Source of the DNA: Gammaproteobacteria bacterium
Lineage (GTDB): Bacteria; Pseudomonadota; Gammaproteobacteria; Steroidobacterales; Steroidobacteraceae
Direction of reading: 5' to 3'
NCBI GenBank assembly: GCA_028293745.1
Contig: JAQGOF010000192.1
Span: 1 to 33,845, forward strand
DNA length: 33,845 bases
The position numbers were made by a program, and so were the translations under genes. Shown here piece after piece: positions 33,459 through 33,845 of this stretch. The notes under the pieces are model-generated. The model had not been told where the DNA came from, made no database searches, and was given only the letters and a program-made list of their open reading frames with translations. Numbering within the stretch: position 1 is the first letter of the stretch; each line of letters opens with the position of its first letter.

Positions 33459-33845
33459 ATGCTCGAATTCACCCTCGCGGTATTGACGGCTAGCGTTCTC
33501 GGTTTTGCCTTTGGATGGCTCGTATGCACCTCTCGATCACGCGCGACGGAAGCGGCTGCGAGCGCGCAGATTCAGGGTCTCCAGCTGCAACTCGAGCAAA
33601 CGTCCAAGGACTTCAGCGAATTGAAGTCGGCCCATACCGAGCTGCGTCGTCAGCACTTCGACGAATCCACTGCCCGTGCCAGTGCCGAGGCCGTCGCACG
33701 CCAGGTCCCAGGGCTGGCCAGCAAGCTCGAGTACTGCAATCAAGAGATCAGTGCCCACAAAGCACGCGTAGCAACACTCGAGTTGGAGCTCACCAACGAG
33801 CGGGCGTCCCTGAAAGACGAGCGGGAACTCCTCGAACGAACACGC
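33459..33845 (+). CDS. rmuC: DNA recombination protein RmuC, N-terminal part
   Basis: The frame is open from the ATG at 33459 to the right edge, 129 codons, so the 3' end is outside the window. The N-terminus is one membrane helix (MLEFTLAVLTASVLGFAFGW, then LVCTS). It is followed by a long charged coiled coil (QIQGLQLQLEQTSKDFSELK, LRRQHFDESTARASAEAVAR, VATLELELTNERASLKDERE). This is the typical start of RmuC, a predicted membrane-anchored nuclease that limits sequence inversions. A GGAG ribosome site is 5 nt upstream. The nuclease domain is not visible, so another coiled-coil membrane protein cannot be fully excluded. Confidence 0.72.
   Translation, partial: MLEFTLAVLTASVLGFAFGWLVCTSRSRATEAAASAQIQGLQLQLEQTSKDFSELKSAHTELRRQHFDESTARASAEAVARQVPGLASKLEYCNQEISAHKARVATLELELTNERASLKDERELLERTR

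Noticed and set aside
1..33845. CRISPR arrays, tRNA and rRNA genes
   Set aside because: No regularly spaced repeats and no cloverleaf or rRNA-like sequence were noticed on reading; no dedicated search could be run.

Overview
The window comes from a high-GC Gram-negative bacterium, most likely a gamma- or betaproteobacterium. It carries two complete tripartite RND efflux systems with TolC-family outer membrane channels, a DcaP-like outer membrane porin, a Tat-exported molybdenum hydroxylase and the start of rmuC. The exact taxon cannot be fixed from the sequence alone. No rRNA, tRNA or CRISPR array was seen.

Layout. (1) 1-6075: the end of a sensor kinase, then an outer membrane factor, adaptor and CusA/CzcA-type RND pump. 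A 24-bp palindrome lies between the kinase and the transport genes. (2) 6076-8639: a decayed MFS tail, a DUF2127 membrane protein and two DUF2382 stress-type proteins. (3) 8715-13337, minus strand: an OmpR-type regulator/kinase pair, a small exported Cys-repeat protein and a large porin. The last two share a conserved block of about 52 bp upstream of their starts. (4) 13604-21630: a tightly coupled operon of response regulator, kinase, RND adaptor, HAE-type RND pump and TolC-like channel. (5) 21674-24613: a DUF917 remnant, an intact sugar-porter-like MFS transporter and a two-gene toxin-antitoxin-like module (ParD-like protein plus nucleotidyltransferase). (6) 24626-27273, minus strand: the two subunits of an isoquinoline-1-oxidoreductase-like enzyme. 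(7) 27816-32259: an accessory zone with an exported JAMM/DUF4329 protein, small proteins, a GNAT acetyltransferase, a broken MFS gene and an IS256-type transposase scrap in 1.4 kb without an intact gene. (8) 32260-33845: a WYL-domain regulator and the 5' end of rmuC.

How the genes fit together. The left half is an envelope-defence region: two efflux machines, each beside its own two-component system, and a third two-component system next to a porin and an exported protein that seem to share a promoter element. The right half is a patchwork of metabolic genes, a toxin-antitoxin-like pair and eroded horizontally acquired genes. The best candidates for something undescribed are the shared element at 11592-11644 and 13387-13438, the nucleotidyltransferase/ParD-like pair with tandem 10-bp upstream repeats, the three-fold Cys-repeat lipoprotein candidate and the stand-alone exported DUF4329 protein.
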